Positions 1-7,617 of a stretch of DNA of 64,000 nt are shown in pieces. A program made the position numbers and the translations under genes. The notes beneath the pieces are model-generated. The model searched no databases and had not been told where the DNA came from. It worked only from the letters and a program-made list of their open reading frames with translations. The first letter of the stretch is position 1. Each line of letters begins with the position of its first letter. This stretch comes from Marivirga arenosa. GTDB taxonomy: Bacteria > Bacteroidota > Bacteroidia > Cytophagales > Cyclobacteriaceae. Location of the stretch: contig NZ_CP129968.2 in assembly GCF_030503875.2 (NCBI RefSeq), positions 2,196,001 through 2,260,000 of the forward strand, given 5' to 3'.

Positions 1-810
1 CCTAAAGAAAATGCCAAAGATATTAATAAAGCCTTCTGGGGTAATTTTAAGCAATTCTTTACCAATAAACATGAGTTCTTTAAGCGTTTAGATAGTATGC
101 GCGAAGAGAATCTTAAGAAAAAACAGGAATTTGTTAAAAAAGCGCAAGAATTATCTGAAAGCACAGAATGGAATAAAACAGCTGATCAATTAAAAGCACT
201 ACAGAGACAGTGGAAAGAGGTAGGTCCTGTTCCAGAGAAGTATAGGGAGAGTGTTTACAAAGAATTTAAGGCAGCATGTGACAAATTCTTTGAAAATAAG
301 CGAGCAGGCTCAAAAGATGCTCAGAAAGAGTATGAGGAAAATCTTAAGGCTAAAAATGACATCATCAATCAAATTAATAATCTGGAACCTGGTGATTTAG
401 ATCAATTAGAAGCCTATGAGCAAGCTTATGGAAAGATAGGTTTTGTTCCTAAGGAATCAATTCAACAAGCGAAAGAAGATTTCTCAAATGCTATTCAAGG
501 CTTTATTGAAAAATCTGAAGATGTATTGAATGATGAGCAGAAAGAAAAAGTGAAATTGATGGCGCAAATCACAAAGATTATGGCTGGGCCTAATTCAGAT
601 CGTAAGCTTAATCAAAAAGAGAATTCAATCCGTAAGAAAATTGGAGATTTGCAAAATGATATTGTGACTTGGAAAAATAATATGGAGTTTTTCGCCTCAT
701 CAAAGACTGCTGATAAATTCAAAAAAGAATTTGAAGAAAAAATTGAAGATGCAGAAAAAGAAATCTCTCTGTTAAAGAAGCAGTTACGAATCGTTCGTTC
801 AATTGAATAA
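1..810 (+). CDS. DUF349 domain protein, 3' part (5' end outside window)
   Basis: The reading frame is open from the first base, so the gene starts upstream; 269 codons are visible. The sequence is highly charged and helical, with DUF349-type units: a partial one at the left edge (AFWGNFKQFF), a clear one around codons 58-100 (QWKEVGPVPEKYRESVYKEF) and a weaker one near codon 140 (YGKIGFVPKESIQ). The C-terminal 80 residues look like coiled coil rich in Lys and Glu. DUF349 proteins are common in Bacteroidota and their role is unclear. The internal ATG at base 97 is not a credible start because the domain pattern continues upstream of it. No terminator is obvious after the stop. Confidence 0.85.
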   Translation, partial: PKENAKDINKAFWGNFKQFFTNKHEFFKRLDSMREENLKKKQEFVKKAQELSESTEWNKTADQLKALQRQWKEVGPVPEKYRESVYKEFKAACDKFFENKRAGSKDAQKEYEENLKAKNDIINQINNLEPGDLDQLEAYEQAYGKIGFVPKESIQQAKEDFSNAIQGFIEKSEDVLNDEQKEKVKLMAQITKIMAGPNSDRKLNQKENSIRKKIGDLQNDIVTWKNNMEFFASSKTADKFKKEFEEKIEDAEKEISLLKKQLRIVRSIE

Positions 811-840
811 AAATTTCTTTAAAATTTTTCTGCAAATGGG

Positions 841-871
841 TTTGCATTAACAAAAACGGCCTTTATATTTG
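841..871 (+). promoter_or_regulatory. Bacteroidota-type promoter of the tRNA-Thr gene
   Basis: TTTG at 841-844 and TATATTTG at 864-871 are separated by 19 bases. This matches the known Bacteroides/Flavobacterium sigma-A consensus TTTG-N19-TANNTTTG exactly. Transcription would begin near 878, about 55 bases before the mature tRNA. The match also supports the phylum assignment. Confidence 0.75.
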
Positions 872-931
872 CATCCGCATTCAGGGAATAACAAACGGTT
901 ACAAACTGAAAAAGCTAAAAATTAAGTTTAT

Positions 932-1004
<73 letters not shown>

Positions 1005-1011
1005 CTCTTTT

Positions 1012-1046
1012 AAAGCCATTTGCACTATTGCGGATGGCTTTTTTTA
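1012..1046. terminator. Rho-independent terminator after tRNA-Thr
   Basis: AAAGCCAT (1012-1019) pairs with ATGGCTTT (1034-1041) and is followed by a run of T. It lies between the tRNA and the convergent thioredoxin-like gene and could act in both directions. Confidence 0.75.
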
Positions 1047-1089
1047 TTAATTTTTTTTTAATGAAAGATAGTCGTTAGAAATTGAGCTA

Positions 1090-1404
1090 TCATGTTATTT
1101 GATTTTGAATCATAGTATGCAGTTGGCTTAAGTTGGGGGTAGAGAATTTTTCCTTTAATTCTCCTTCTTCATAAATCCCTACAAAAGGAAGGCTGTAAGC
1201 ACCTATTGCATTTACTGAATTTGGATTTTCAGAAACATCGACATCTATAAATTGTATAGATTTTTTATTTTCTTTTGCTATTGATTTGTAGGATGCTTCA
1301 AAAGCATTGCATAAAGCGGAATAATCGGAATATAAACGAACTACTACTCTTTGATTTGTAAAAAGGTGCAACCAAAGATTGTCATCATTTAATTGTTCTA
1401 TCAT
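1090..1404 (-). CDS. thioredoxin-fold protein with a monothiol active site
   Basis: A 104-residue single-domain protein of normal thioredoxin length. The beta strand VVVRLYSDYS leads into S29-A-L-C32 where thioredoxins have CGPC, so the nucleophilic first Cys is Ser and only the second Cys remains. The cis-Pro loop is present (SLPF, P73), as are the central strand QFIDVDV and the late strand FVGIYEEGEL. No signal peptide, so it is cytoplasmic. Without the first Cys it cannot do classical dithiol disulfide reduction. A monothiol, chaperone-like or metal-handling role is possible but not shown. It stands alone, divergent from the wza-wzc pair. Confidence 0.7.
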   Translation of the reverse strand: MIEQLNDDNLWLHLFTNQRVVVRLYSDYSALCNAFEASYKSIAKENKKSIQFIDVDVSENPNSVNAIGAYSLPFVGIYEEGELKEKFSTPNLSQLHTMIQNQIT

Positions 1405-1607
1405 AATTTTAGTATCTAAGTAAAATTACTTACGACAAAAATAATTCTTTTAGTTTTTAGATATTTGATAAGTTCTATTAATCGAATTGTAATCATCACC
1501 AAGTATTTATTAATTTCGACCAAATATGATTGATAACTACAATAAAAGCCTAAATTGATATTTTAAATCATATAGAATTTATTAGTTTTGGTATTTGAAA
1601 AAGTAAA

Positions 1608-2519
1608 ATGTTGATTAGAAAGTTTATATATATAGGATTCATAGCCATTTCTTTTTTTAGCTGTGTTTCCAACAAAGATATCGTGTATTTACAGCATCCA
1701 GATGACCCTGAAAAAGGAGAAGTATCTGAATCCGATAGTATTATTAGGACTTATCAAACCTACAATAGACCGTATGAACTTCAGCCTGAAGATATTATCT
1801 CGCTTCGTATTGCCAGTTTAACTCCGGCAGAGTTCGATTTTGTGAAGCAATATGAGGAGCAATTAGGTATTATAAGAAAATTAAATCAGTATAATCAAGG
1901 TACTCAAGATGGTGGAAATCAAAATAATATGCGTATGCAGGGAATGGGTGCTGTTGGTGAGGAAGGCTCTGGTTTAATGCCCATAATGTTAGATCGGCAG
2001 CAAACTGGTTTTACTATAGATCGAAAAGGTAATTTGGAATTGCCTGAAATAGGGGAAGTGCAGTTAGCGGGTTTGAGCATACGTGAAGCGGAGGAATTGA
2101 TTAAGGAAAAGCTTATTAATTATTTTGAAACTCCTGTAGTGAGAATACAATTACTAAGTTTTCATTTTACAGTATTAGGTGAAGTGAATAATGAAGGGCG
2201 CTACACTTCTTTTGATCCTAAAACCAATGTAATTGACGCCATTACTTTAGCTGAAAACCTGACTGATTTTGCAGATAGATCCCGATTGAAGGTAGTACGT
2301 TTTAGCGGGAGTGAAGCACAAGTGTATTATGTGAATACTTTAAGAGAAGATTTAGTGTCTCAGAAAGGCTTTTATTTACAACCAAATGATCTAATTGTAG
2401 TGCCAGCATTAAGAGCAAGACAATCAAGAAGATATTTATTACCAGCTACAACTAATATTATTGGAGTTACAGCTTCCGCTTTATCTCTCATTTTGATCAT
2501 CTTAAATCAGACTCAGTAA
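1608..2519 (+). CDS. wza: Wza-like polysaccharide export lipoprotein
   Basis: A 303-residue outer-membrane polysaccharide export protein. The N-terminal signal ends in a lipobox (FFSC, Cys19). A poly-export domain starts at about residue 57 (LQPEDIISLRI) and continues through about 145-195 (FTIDRKGNLELPEIG, EAEELIKEKL). An SLBB-like segment follows (LGEVNNEGRYTSF). A hydrophobic helix (about 279-299) closes the protein. A polar Gln/Asn/Gly-rich insert at about 95-120 interrupts the export domain. It is three bases ahead of wzc, so the two are surely co-transcribed; together they form the export channel and co-polymerase of a Wzy-type pathway. Confidence 0.9.
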   Translation: MLIRKFIYIGFIAISFFSCVSNKDIVYLQHPDDPEKGEVSESDSIIRTYQTYNRPYELQPEDIISLRIASLTPAEFDFVKQYEEQLGIIRKLNQYNQGTQDGGNQNNMRMQGMGAVGEEGSGLMPIMLDRQQTGFTIDRKGNLELPEIGEVQLAGLSIREAEELIKEKLINYFETPVVRIQLLSFHFTVLGEVNNEGRYTSFDPKTNVIDAITLAENLTDFADRSRLKVVRFSGSEAQVYYVNTLREDLVSQKGFYLQPNDLIVVPALRARQSRRYLLPATTNIIGVTASALSLILIILNQTQ

Positions 2520-2522
2520 GTA

Positions 2523-4925
2523 ATGGATGGATTTGACTTTCAAGACGAGGCTGTAAAAGAAGACAAGCCGATAGATTTTCTAAAGTATCTGCTTAAGATA
2601 TTAAGAAGGTGGCCTTTTATTATTCTCTTTTTTGCTTTTACAACAACTTTAGGGATTCTATATAATCGATATGCAAATCCGGTTTATTCTATAAAAGGTC
2701 AGTTTATCACTAAGAAATTTACTGAGAACAAATCAATCTTACCTGGACTCGAAGATGCAAAATATTACTTAGGGTCAAGTCAGGAAGTTTATGAGGAAAT
2801 TCCTTTATTAAAATCAAATGATAAGATAGAGGAAACTCTCAACAGACTAAATTTTAGAGTAAGTTACTTTGCGCAAGGTTATATAAAAACAACTGAGCAA
2901 AAAAGTGGGAATGGATATCAAGTTGTGATTGATACCCTAATGGGAAATAATGTGCCCTATGGATTAAAAATATTTGTTAATAAGAAGTCTGAAAACCAAT
3001 TTCAATTTAATGTTGAAGGAAATCAGGATTGGGCTTCTAAATTAGAGGGGAAGAATTTTAATTATAATACCCCTTATTTAGTTGGAGATTTGAAATTTGT
3101 GATAGAGGGTGGTGGGTCTTCAGCCTCAACTGATCAAGACAAATACTTTTTTGTAATCAATAAAAAAGAAAGTCTAGTTAGTCAGTATAAGAATCGGTTA
3201 AAAATTTCATGGCAACAGCAAGGGTCTGCGATCCTGAATATGGCTATGGAAAGTGTAATTCCTGAAAAGGATATCCTTTTCATGAATACCTATTATCAGG
3301 TAGTTGAAGAATTAGGGTTAAAAGAAAAAAATCAGAATCTGGAGAATACCATCAATTTTATTGATGAACAGATGGCGATGATTTCTGACTCTATTGTTCA
3401 ATTTCAGGAAACAATTGATCAACTCCAATTGGAAAATAGAGAATTGACATTAGGAAGTCAGACTATATTTTCAAAACTCAATCAATTAGATCAACAAAAA
3501 GCTGAGGTTTTATTACAAGAGCGTTATTATAATTATTTAAAATCATATATACAGCAAAATAGAACTTCTGAAGTATTTGCCCCCTCTTTAATTGGGTTAG
3601 ATGCCCCGATGCTAAATGATTTAGTCAACCAGTATATTCAGCAGAAACAAAAAGACAAGATTTTTAGAAATCAGGAAAATTATAAAAACCCTTTAGTAAA
3701 CAGAGAAGATAGCATAAGAAAAAGGCTTGAAAAAAATATTTTCGAAGCTTTAAATAGCTACCAGAAAATAAATCGAGATACACTTTCCGCAATAAATAGG
3801 AGAAGTAATTTTTTAATGGGCTCGATTAGTGAATTGCAGGGTGATATGCGAGAACTCAATCGTGCGAAAAGATTATTTGAATTGAATCAAAATTTATTTG
3901 ACCTTTTTATTGAACGTAAAACTGAAGCGGCTATTTCAAAAGCTTCCGCCACATCGGATTATCAACTAATTGAAGAGCCTTCTTATTCTAATAATCCAGT
4001 TCGACCTAATTCGGAGCGTAATCTACTAATAGCGATGGCAATGGGATTGTTACTTCCAGTGGCCTTTTTCTTTATTAAAGATTTTACTAATCCACGAATA
4101 ATGGATAGGGATGATTTAGATAGAAATTCTGATATGCCTTTGCTAGGAAACATTGCTCATAAGATAGATGAGACCAATACCATAGTGAAGGACAGGCCTA
4201 AATCATTGGTGGCCGAATCTTTCAGGGCGCTTAGGGCTAATATGAAATATTTACAGGGGCGAGATAAAAAACAAGCCAAAACATTCATGGTAACTTCTTC
4301 TGTAAGTGGAGAAGGAAAAACCTTTTGTTCTCTAAATTTAGCCTATACTTTAGCCGCCTCTGGTCGAAAAACCATTCTAATAGGGGCCGATATGCGTAAA
4401 CCAAACTTAACTGACTTTATTGAAGCTTATCCTGATCGAGGTTTAAGTGAATACTTGGCAGGCTATGCAGAAAAAGATGAAGTGGTTATTAATGGTGAAA
4501 CGAAAAATCTTTGGTTTGTTGGAGCTGGAGCTGTGCCACCAAACCCTTCTGAGTTATTAGCAGGTGACAAGATGAACGAGTTTATGGTAAAACTTCGTGA
4601 AGAGTTTGATGCTATTATTATTGATACTTCTCCAATCGGTTTAGTTGCTGATGCTATGGAATTATTGCCACATGTAGATCATACGCTTTTAATTGTAAGA
4701 CAAGGGGTAAGTATGAAACAAGCACTTAATATGGTGAATGGCCTCTATAATGAAGGGAAAATTAAGCCAATGTCTGTCATCTTTAATGATATCCAATTAC
4801 GCAGAAGAGGATATGGATATTATGGTGGCTACATCTACGGAATGGGCTATGGTGGTTATGGTTATGGCTATTATGATGAGGATAGGTTGAAGAAACGTAA
4901 AGGCTTGTTCAGAAGAAAGGGTTAA
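2523..4925 (+). CDS. wzc: Wzc-like tyrosine kinase / polysaccharide co-polymerase
   Basis: An 800-residue fused Wzz plus BY-kinase. The first membrane helix is at about 29-49 and the second at about 500-520, with a periplasmic coiled-coil region between (about 270-330 and 410-460). The cytoplasmic kinase has a Walker A (SSVSGEGKTF, about 593-602), a Walker A' (ILIGADMRKP, with Gly at the first Asp position, as I recall is common in Bacteroidota) and a Walker B (DAIIIDTSPIG, about 696). The tail is a Tyr cluster of ten tyrosines (about 764-788) followed by a basic end; these are the expected autophosphorylation sites. Cycling of this tail controls chain length and export with Wza. A 7-bp tandem repeat begins inside the stop codon. 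Confidence 0.93.
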   Translation: MDGFDFQDEAVKEDKPIDFLKYLLKILRRWPFIILFFAFTTTLGILYNRYANPVYSIKGQFITKKFTENKSILPGLEDAKYYLGSSQEVYEEIPLLKSNDKIEETLNRLNFRVSYFAQGYIKTTEQKSGNGYQVVIDTLMGNNVPYGLKIFVNKKSENQFQFNVEGNQDWASKLEGKNFNYNTPYLVGDLKFVIEGGGSSASTDQDKYFFVINKKESLVSQYKNRLKISWQQQGSAILNMAMESVIPEKDILFMNTYYQVVEELGLKEKNQNLENTINFIDEQMAMISDSIVQFQETIDQLQLENRELTLGSQTIFSKLNQLDQQKAEVLLQERYYNYLKSYIQQNRTSEVFAPSLIGLDAPMLNDLVNQYIQQKQKDKIFRNQENYKNPLVNREDSIRKRLEKNIFEALNSYQKINRDTLSAINRRSNFLMGSISELQGDMRELNRAKRLFELNQNLFDLFIERKTEAAISKASATSDYQLIEEPSYSNNPVRPNSERNLLIAMAMGLLLPVAFFFIKDFTNPRIMDRDDLDRNSDMPLLGNIAHKIDETNTIVKDRPKSLVAESFRALRANMKYLQGRDKKQAKTFMVTSSVSGEGKTFCSLNLAYTLAASGRKTILIGADMRKPNLTDFIEAYPDRGLSEYLAGYAEKDEVVINGETKNLWFVGAGAVPPNPSELLAGDKMNEFMVKLREEFDAIIIDTSPIGLVADAMELLPHVDHTLLIVRQGVSMKQALNMVNGLYNEGKIKPMSVIFNDIQLRRRGYGYYGGYIYGMGYGGYGYGYYDEDRLKKRKGLFRRKG

Positions 4926-5000
4926 TTAAGAATTAAGAATTAAGAATTAAGAATTAAGAATTAAGAATTAAGAATTAAGAATTAAGAATTAAGAATTAAA
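4924..5000 (+). repeat. 7-bp tandem repeat, unit AATTAAG
   Basis: Ten perfect consecutive copies of AATTAAG (4924-4993) plus a degenerate eleventh (AATTAAA). The array starts within the wzc stop codon. A 7-bp period shifts frame with each copy, so the array would be prone to slippage, but the protein already ends before it. Confidence 0.97.
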
Positions 5001-5082
5001 ATTTTTTATTAGCCACTATCTTCCTTGCTAGGAAAAAAGCAATCTAACAGTGTTAAAGCATTATTCATATTTACTTTTATAG

Positions 5083-5112
5083 CTATCCCCTTGAGGGGAT
5101 TATAGGGGTGTT
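5083..5112 (+). repeat. dispersed TCCCCTTGAGGGGA element, copy 1
   Basis: A 30-base sequence with a 6-bp hairpin ATCCCC-TTGA-GGGGAT followed by TATAGGGGTGTT. The last GGGG could pair alternatively with the CCCC. Copies 2 and 3 lie in the same gap and copy 4 near 22.5 kb. Confidence 0.9.
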
Positions 5113-5179
5113 CTTTAAGTAGTAACTATAAACTTTTTGGACTTTTTACTAATAGCAATGACGATATTAATGGCAAGTA

Positions 5180-5250
5180 GCGTCATTGCGAGTGTAACGA
5201 AGCAATCTTTAACTTTCATAGCGTCATTCTTGATTTGATCAGGGATCTTT
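5180..5250. repeat. TCATTGCGAG / TCATTCTTGATTTG dispersed repeat pair
   Basis: Two adjacent units begin GCGTCATT: one continues TGCGAGTGTAACGAAGC (5180-5208) and the other TCTTGATTTGATCAGGGATC (5221-5250). Related sequences are familiar as intergenic repeats in many bacterial genomes. No gene is associated. Confidence 0.6.
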
Positions 5251-5379
5251 TGCTTTAGCTTATTATATTCGATATATTCCAAGCTTTTTGCAATCATTAA
5301 AAACAGAAAATAAAATGATTTTTTCCTTTTTGCTTGAACAAAAAGAATCAGCTAGTAAGCGGACCAGCGAAAAATTCAA

Positions 5380-5430
5380 GAAAGTTTAATGCTTCAAAGC
5401 ACAAGGCTAGCGCTGGCCCGCTAAACTTTC
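5380..5430 (+). repeat. variable-arm hairpin element, copy A
   Basis: Arms GAAAGTTTA (5380-5388) and TAAACTTTC (5422-5430) enclose a 33-base loop starting ATGCTTC and ending GCTGGCCCGC. A small outer hairpin CTTTTT-GCTTGAAC-AAAAAG precedes it. The flank AATCAGCTAGTAAGCGGAC matches the reverse complement of the flank of copy E. Confidence 0.85.
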
Positions 5431-5508
5431 GTCCAGCCCGCTTTTCCGAAGCATTCGGAAATTATGGTATTAGCTATGTTTTTTTGTTGATGATGGTTCC
5501 TACTTTCA

Positions 5509-5551
5509 TTCCTGCGTAACCTGTCCCGTTCTGAAGGTCGGGAAGCAGGAA
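5509..5551. repeat. TTCCTGC/GCAGGAA palindrome with nested CCTGTCCCG...CGGGAAG insert
   Basis: Outer arms TTCCTGC (5509-5515) and GCAGGAA (5545-5551). Between them lies CCTGTCCCG-ttctgaaggt-CGGGAAG, an inner hairpin related to the insert found in the repeats at 32.2 and 33.8 kb. Confidence 0.7.
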
Positions 5552-5667
5552 TCTCACTTTAAATAAATATTTAGTGTAGTAAATTATTTGATGGAATTCT
5601 TTTAATACCACTCCAGAAAAAATTTTAGCGAAATTATCTCTCAACATAATAATATCAATCCCTACAA

Positions 5668-5697
5668 CTATCCCCTTGAGGGGATTATAGGGGTGTT
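5668..5697 (+). repeat. dispersed TCCCCTTGAGGGGA element, copy 2
   Basis: Identical over 30 bases to copy 1, including the hairpin and the GGGGTGTT tail. Confidence 0.9.
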
Positions 5698-5799
5698 TAT
5701 TTTCTAATGCGTTTATATGACTTCGCTTTTTAAAAGCTTGTTGTTGTATTTCACTTCTTAATACTTTTTTCATTGATAAAAAAGTATCCAAAAAATCTA

Positions 5800-5851
5800 G
5801 GTGAAATGATGCTTCCACGCTTCTAGGCCGCCGCTGGCCCGCCATTTCACC
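5800..5851 (+). repeat. variable-arm hairpin element, copy B
   Basis: Arms GGTGAAATG (5800-5808) and CATTTCACC (5843-5851) around a 34-base loop that starts ATGCTTC and ends GCTGGCCCGC, as in copy A although the arms are unrelated. An outer hairpin TACTTTTTT...AAAAAAGTA precedes it. It faces copy D. Confidence 0.85.
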
Positions 5852-5984
5852 GTTGCCTCGCGCTTTTTCGCTATCGCAAAAGTTGGGCGAATTAGCCAGA
5901 AAAATGGAAGTGACTAATTTGGAATTTTATAGGGAAAACTGCTTTCTTAACCACGATTGATCGCTAGAAGAAAGCGGGCAGGAG

Positions 5985-6036
5985 GACAAAAAGGCGGGGA
6001 GGGAGCTGGATTGCAGCGCGGAAGCATCTTTTTGTC
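5985..6036 (-). repeat. variable-arm hairpin element, copy D
   Basis: Arms GACAAAAAG (5985-5993) and CTTTTTGTC (6028-6036) around 34 bases. Read on the minus strand, the loop starts ATGCTTCC and ends CCCGC. It is followed by CATGATTTTTTC and a hairpin CTTTTT-GATCTAGC-AAAAAG. Confidence 0.8.
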
Positions 6037-6213
6037 ATGATTTTTTCTTTCTTTTTGATCTAGCAAAAAGAAAATACAAGTATAAACTACTTGGGGTAGT
6101 AAAGGAATAAATTAAGTTTAATGTCTTTTATTACCGATTAAGCTAGACTTTTAACAGTTTTGATATTTACTTAATACTTTTTCCAATGATGAAAAAGTAT
6201 GCAAAAAATCTGA

Positions 6214-6263
6214 GTGAAATGAAGCTGTCAGCCCTCAAGGCCTACGTTGGCCCGCCATTTCAC
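6214..6263 (+). repeat. variable-arm hairpin element, copy C
   Basis: Arms GTGAAATG (6214-6221) and CATTTCAC (6256-6263) around a 34-base loop starting AAGCTG and ending GTTGGCCCGC. The upstream flank, with its TACTTTTT/AAAAAGTA hairpin and CAAAAAATCT, closely resembles that of copy B. It faces copy E. Confidence 0.85.
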
Positions 6264-6398
6264 CCTTCCTTACGCGCTTTTTCGTTTGCAGCGAAATTTG
6301 GTCGTGCTATCTTTTAATCTTCATCTGAATTAAATTCGATTCATAGAACTTTAATCAAATTAATAGGAATATATTTGTTCGAAGCGTGTGGGTGGGAA

Positions 6399-6436
6399 GA
6401 CAAAACAGCGGGCCAGCGCAGCAGCTTTGTTTTGTC
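6399..6436 (-). repeat. variable-arm hairpin element, copy E
   Basis: Arms GACAAAACA (6399-6407) and TGTTTTGTC (6428-6436) around a short 20-base loop. On the minus strand the loop reads AAGCTG...GCTGGCCCGC. The following flank, CATGATTTTTTCG and then CTTTTT-GATCTAGC-AAAAAG, matches that of copy D. Confidence 0.85.
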
Positions 6437-6710
6437 ATGATTTTTTCGCTTGTCCGCTTATTAGCTGATTCTTTTTGATCTAGCAAAAAGACAAAGTAAG
6501 TCTATGAAACAATTTAATCTTTGTGAAAATAATTAAATGTATATAATCTCTTACATCTTCCCTACAATTTTTCCTTAGCTTATTGCAATTCTTTAATCTA
6601 TCTACTACTTTTATTATTGAGTAGTTATTTTACTCGTTTTTTATTTAAATTTTGGCTAATTATTAGGTAGCAATACCTTAATCATTTGTTACCAATATTA
6701 CTGTGTGAGA

Positions 6711-6740
6711 CTATCCCCTTGAGGGGATTATAGGGGTGTT
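6711..6740 (+). repeat. dispersed TCCCCTTGAGGGGA element, copy 3
   Basis: Identical over 30 bases to copies 1 and 2. The preceding CTGTGTGAGA is shared in shortened form with copy 4 (CTGTGAGA), so the repeat unit may be longer than 30 bases. Confidence 0.9.
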
Positions 6741-6848
6741 TCCTGAGAAAATCTCATTAGTACTAGCCGAATTGTTGATTTAGTTAAAATCACACAGAAA
6801 AAGCTTTTTGCTAAGTTCTAATTGGGACTGAAAGGGCGAAGCTGTAAA

Positions 6849-6867
6849 TAATTACGAATTAGTAATT
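6849..6867. repeat. AATTACGAATTAGTAATT element, copy 1
   Basis: An AT-rich palindrome-like repeat (TAATTAC...GTAATT) that recurs perfectly near 29.8 and 31.2 kb. Confidence 0.65.
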
Positions 6868-7008
6868 GATTAATTAAGAATTGAGTTGGTTCAGTATTAA
6901 ATTGAAATTGATAAAATCATACATAAATAGTAAATTATTTAAAACTGTTGAAGGCCGAACATCCTACATCTTTCATCTAACTATTTATAAATCGCTAAAA
7001 ACCTGATC

Positions 7009-7050
7009 ACTTGACAACTTAAACACTGAATAAGTGTTAAACTTGACAAC
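7009..7050. promoter_or_regulatory. candidate operator before the winged-helix regulator
   Basis: Two direct copies of ACTTGACAAC (7009-7018, 7041-7050) flank an inverted repeat AACACT-GAATA-AGTGTT (7022-7038). The block ends five bases before the TTG start. Its position suits autoregulation, but this is inference from symmetry only. Confidence 0.4.
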
Positions 7051-7055
7051 ATACA

Positions 7056-7583
7056 TTGCTCGACACCCTAATTACCTCTAAAACCCGTATTAAACTTCTC
7101 CTCAAGTTCTTTTTGAATGCGCAGACTAAGAGCTATTTGCGTTCATTAGAAGGAGAGTTTGGAGAAAGCACCAATGCCATTCGCTTAGAGCTCAATAAAT
7201 TTGAGGAAGCTGGGATGTTGAAGGCAGATGTCGAAGGCAATAAAAAATTATATCAGGCGAATACAAAGCACCCGCTTTTTGAAGACATTCACAACATTAT
7301 CAAGAAATATATCGGGATCGATCGCGTAATAGAGCAGATCATTGGGAAAGTAGGGCAATTAGAAAAGGTATATTTAATTGGTGATTACGCGAAAGGAATA
7401 GATGGCGGAATAATAGACTTCCTATTAGTCGGTAATCAGTTTAATCATGAATACATTGCCAATATGACCGGCATAGCCGAAAAGAAAATTGATCGTAAAA
7501 TTCGCTTTTTATTTATGGAGCCCACAGAGTTTGTGGGGCAAGTTCCAACTGCTGAGGCGGGACTTTTACTGTGGCAGAGTTAA
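7056..7583 (+). CDS. winged-helix regulator with nucleotidyltransferase-like tail
   Basis: A 175-residue protein starting at TTG; an in-frame stop 10 bases upstream leaves no earlier start. Residues 1-75 form an ArsR/MarR-like winged helix (recognition region STNAIRLELNKFEEAGML, wing EGNKKLYQAN). Residues 90-170 (VYLIGDYAKGIDGGIIDFLLVG) resemble a minimal nucleotidyltransferase fold, the GDYAKG segment recalling the GSxARG motif, but the catalytic acidic pair looks incomplete. Such proteins sit at the head of many Bacteroidota capsule loci. It precedes the sugar operon by 34 bases and probably regulates it; this is inferred from position. Confidence 0.75.
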   Translation: MLDTLITSKTRIKLLLKFFLNAQTKSYLRSLEGEFGESTNAIRLELNKFEEAGMLKADVEGNKKLYQANTKHPLFEDIHNIIKKYIGIDRVIEQIIGKVGQLEKVYLIGDYAKGIDGGIIDFLLVGNQFNHEYIANMTGIAEKKIDRKIRFLFMEPTEFVGQVPTAEAGLLLWQS

Positions 7584-7617
7584 TATATATAGCTAAATTA
7601 TTTAGAAAATCTCATAA

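Larger units (their letters stand above)
5001..7055. other. 2 kb gene-free, repeat-packed gap
   Basis: No credible gene lies here. Open frames of 60-120 codons exist, but they run across repeats and have no domain character. The gap contains three copies of the TCCCCTTGAGGGGA element, five hairpins with conserved loop ends, a TCATTGCGAG-type repeat, a nested TTCCTGC/GCAGGAA palindrome and an AATTACGAATTAG element. It separates wza-wzc from the regulator and sugar genes, so downstream genes probably have their own promoter. Confidence 0.8.

Noticed and set aside
4300..4420. Wzc Walker A' with Gly for Asp as a defect
   Set aside because: As I recall, Bacteroidota Wzc proteins commonly carry Gly here, and the rest of the kinase is intact.
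4924..5000. CRISPR-like array
   Set aside because: The units are seven bases and contiguous, without spacers.
5115..5297. Minus-strand open frame of 60 codons
   Set aside because: It runs through TCATTGCGAG-type repeats and has no domain character.
5334..5845. Two overlapping open frames of 61 and 123 codons on opposite strands
   Set aside because: Both are made of the hairpin and TCCCCTTGAGGGGA repeats; repeat DNA explains the open frame better than a gene.
5001..7055. Insertion sequence or prophage remnant
   Set aside because: No transposase or integrase fragments in any frame; the repeats are short hairpins.
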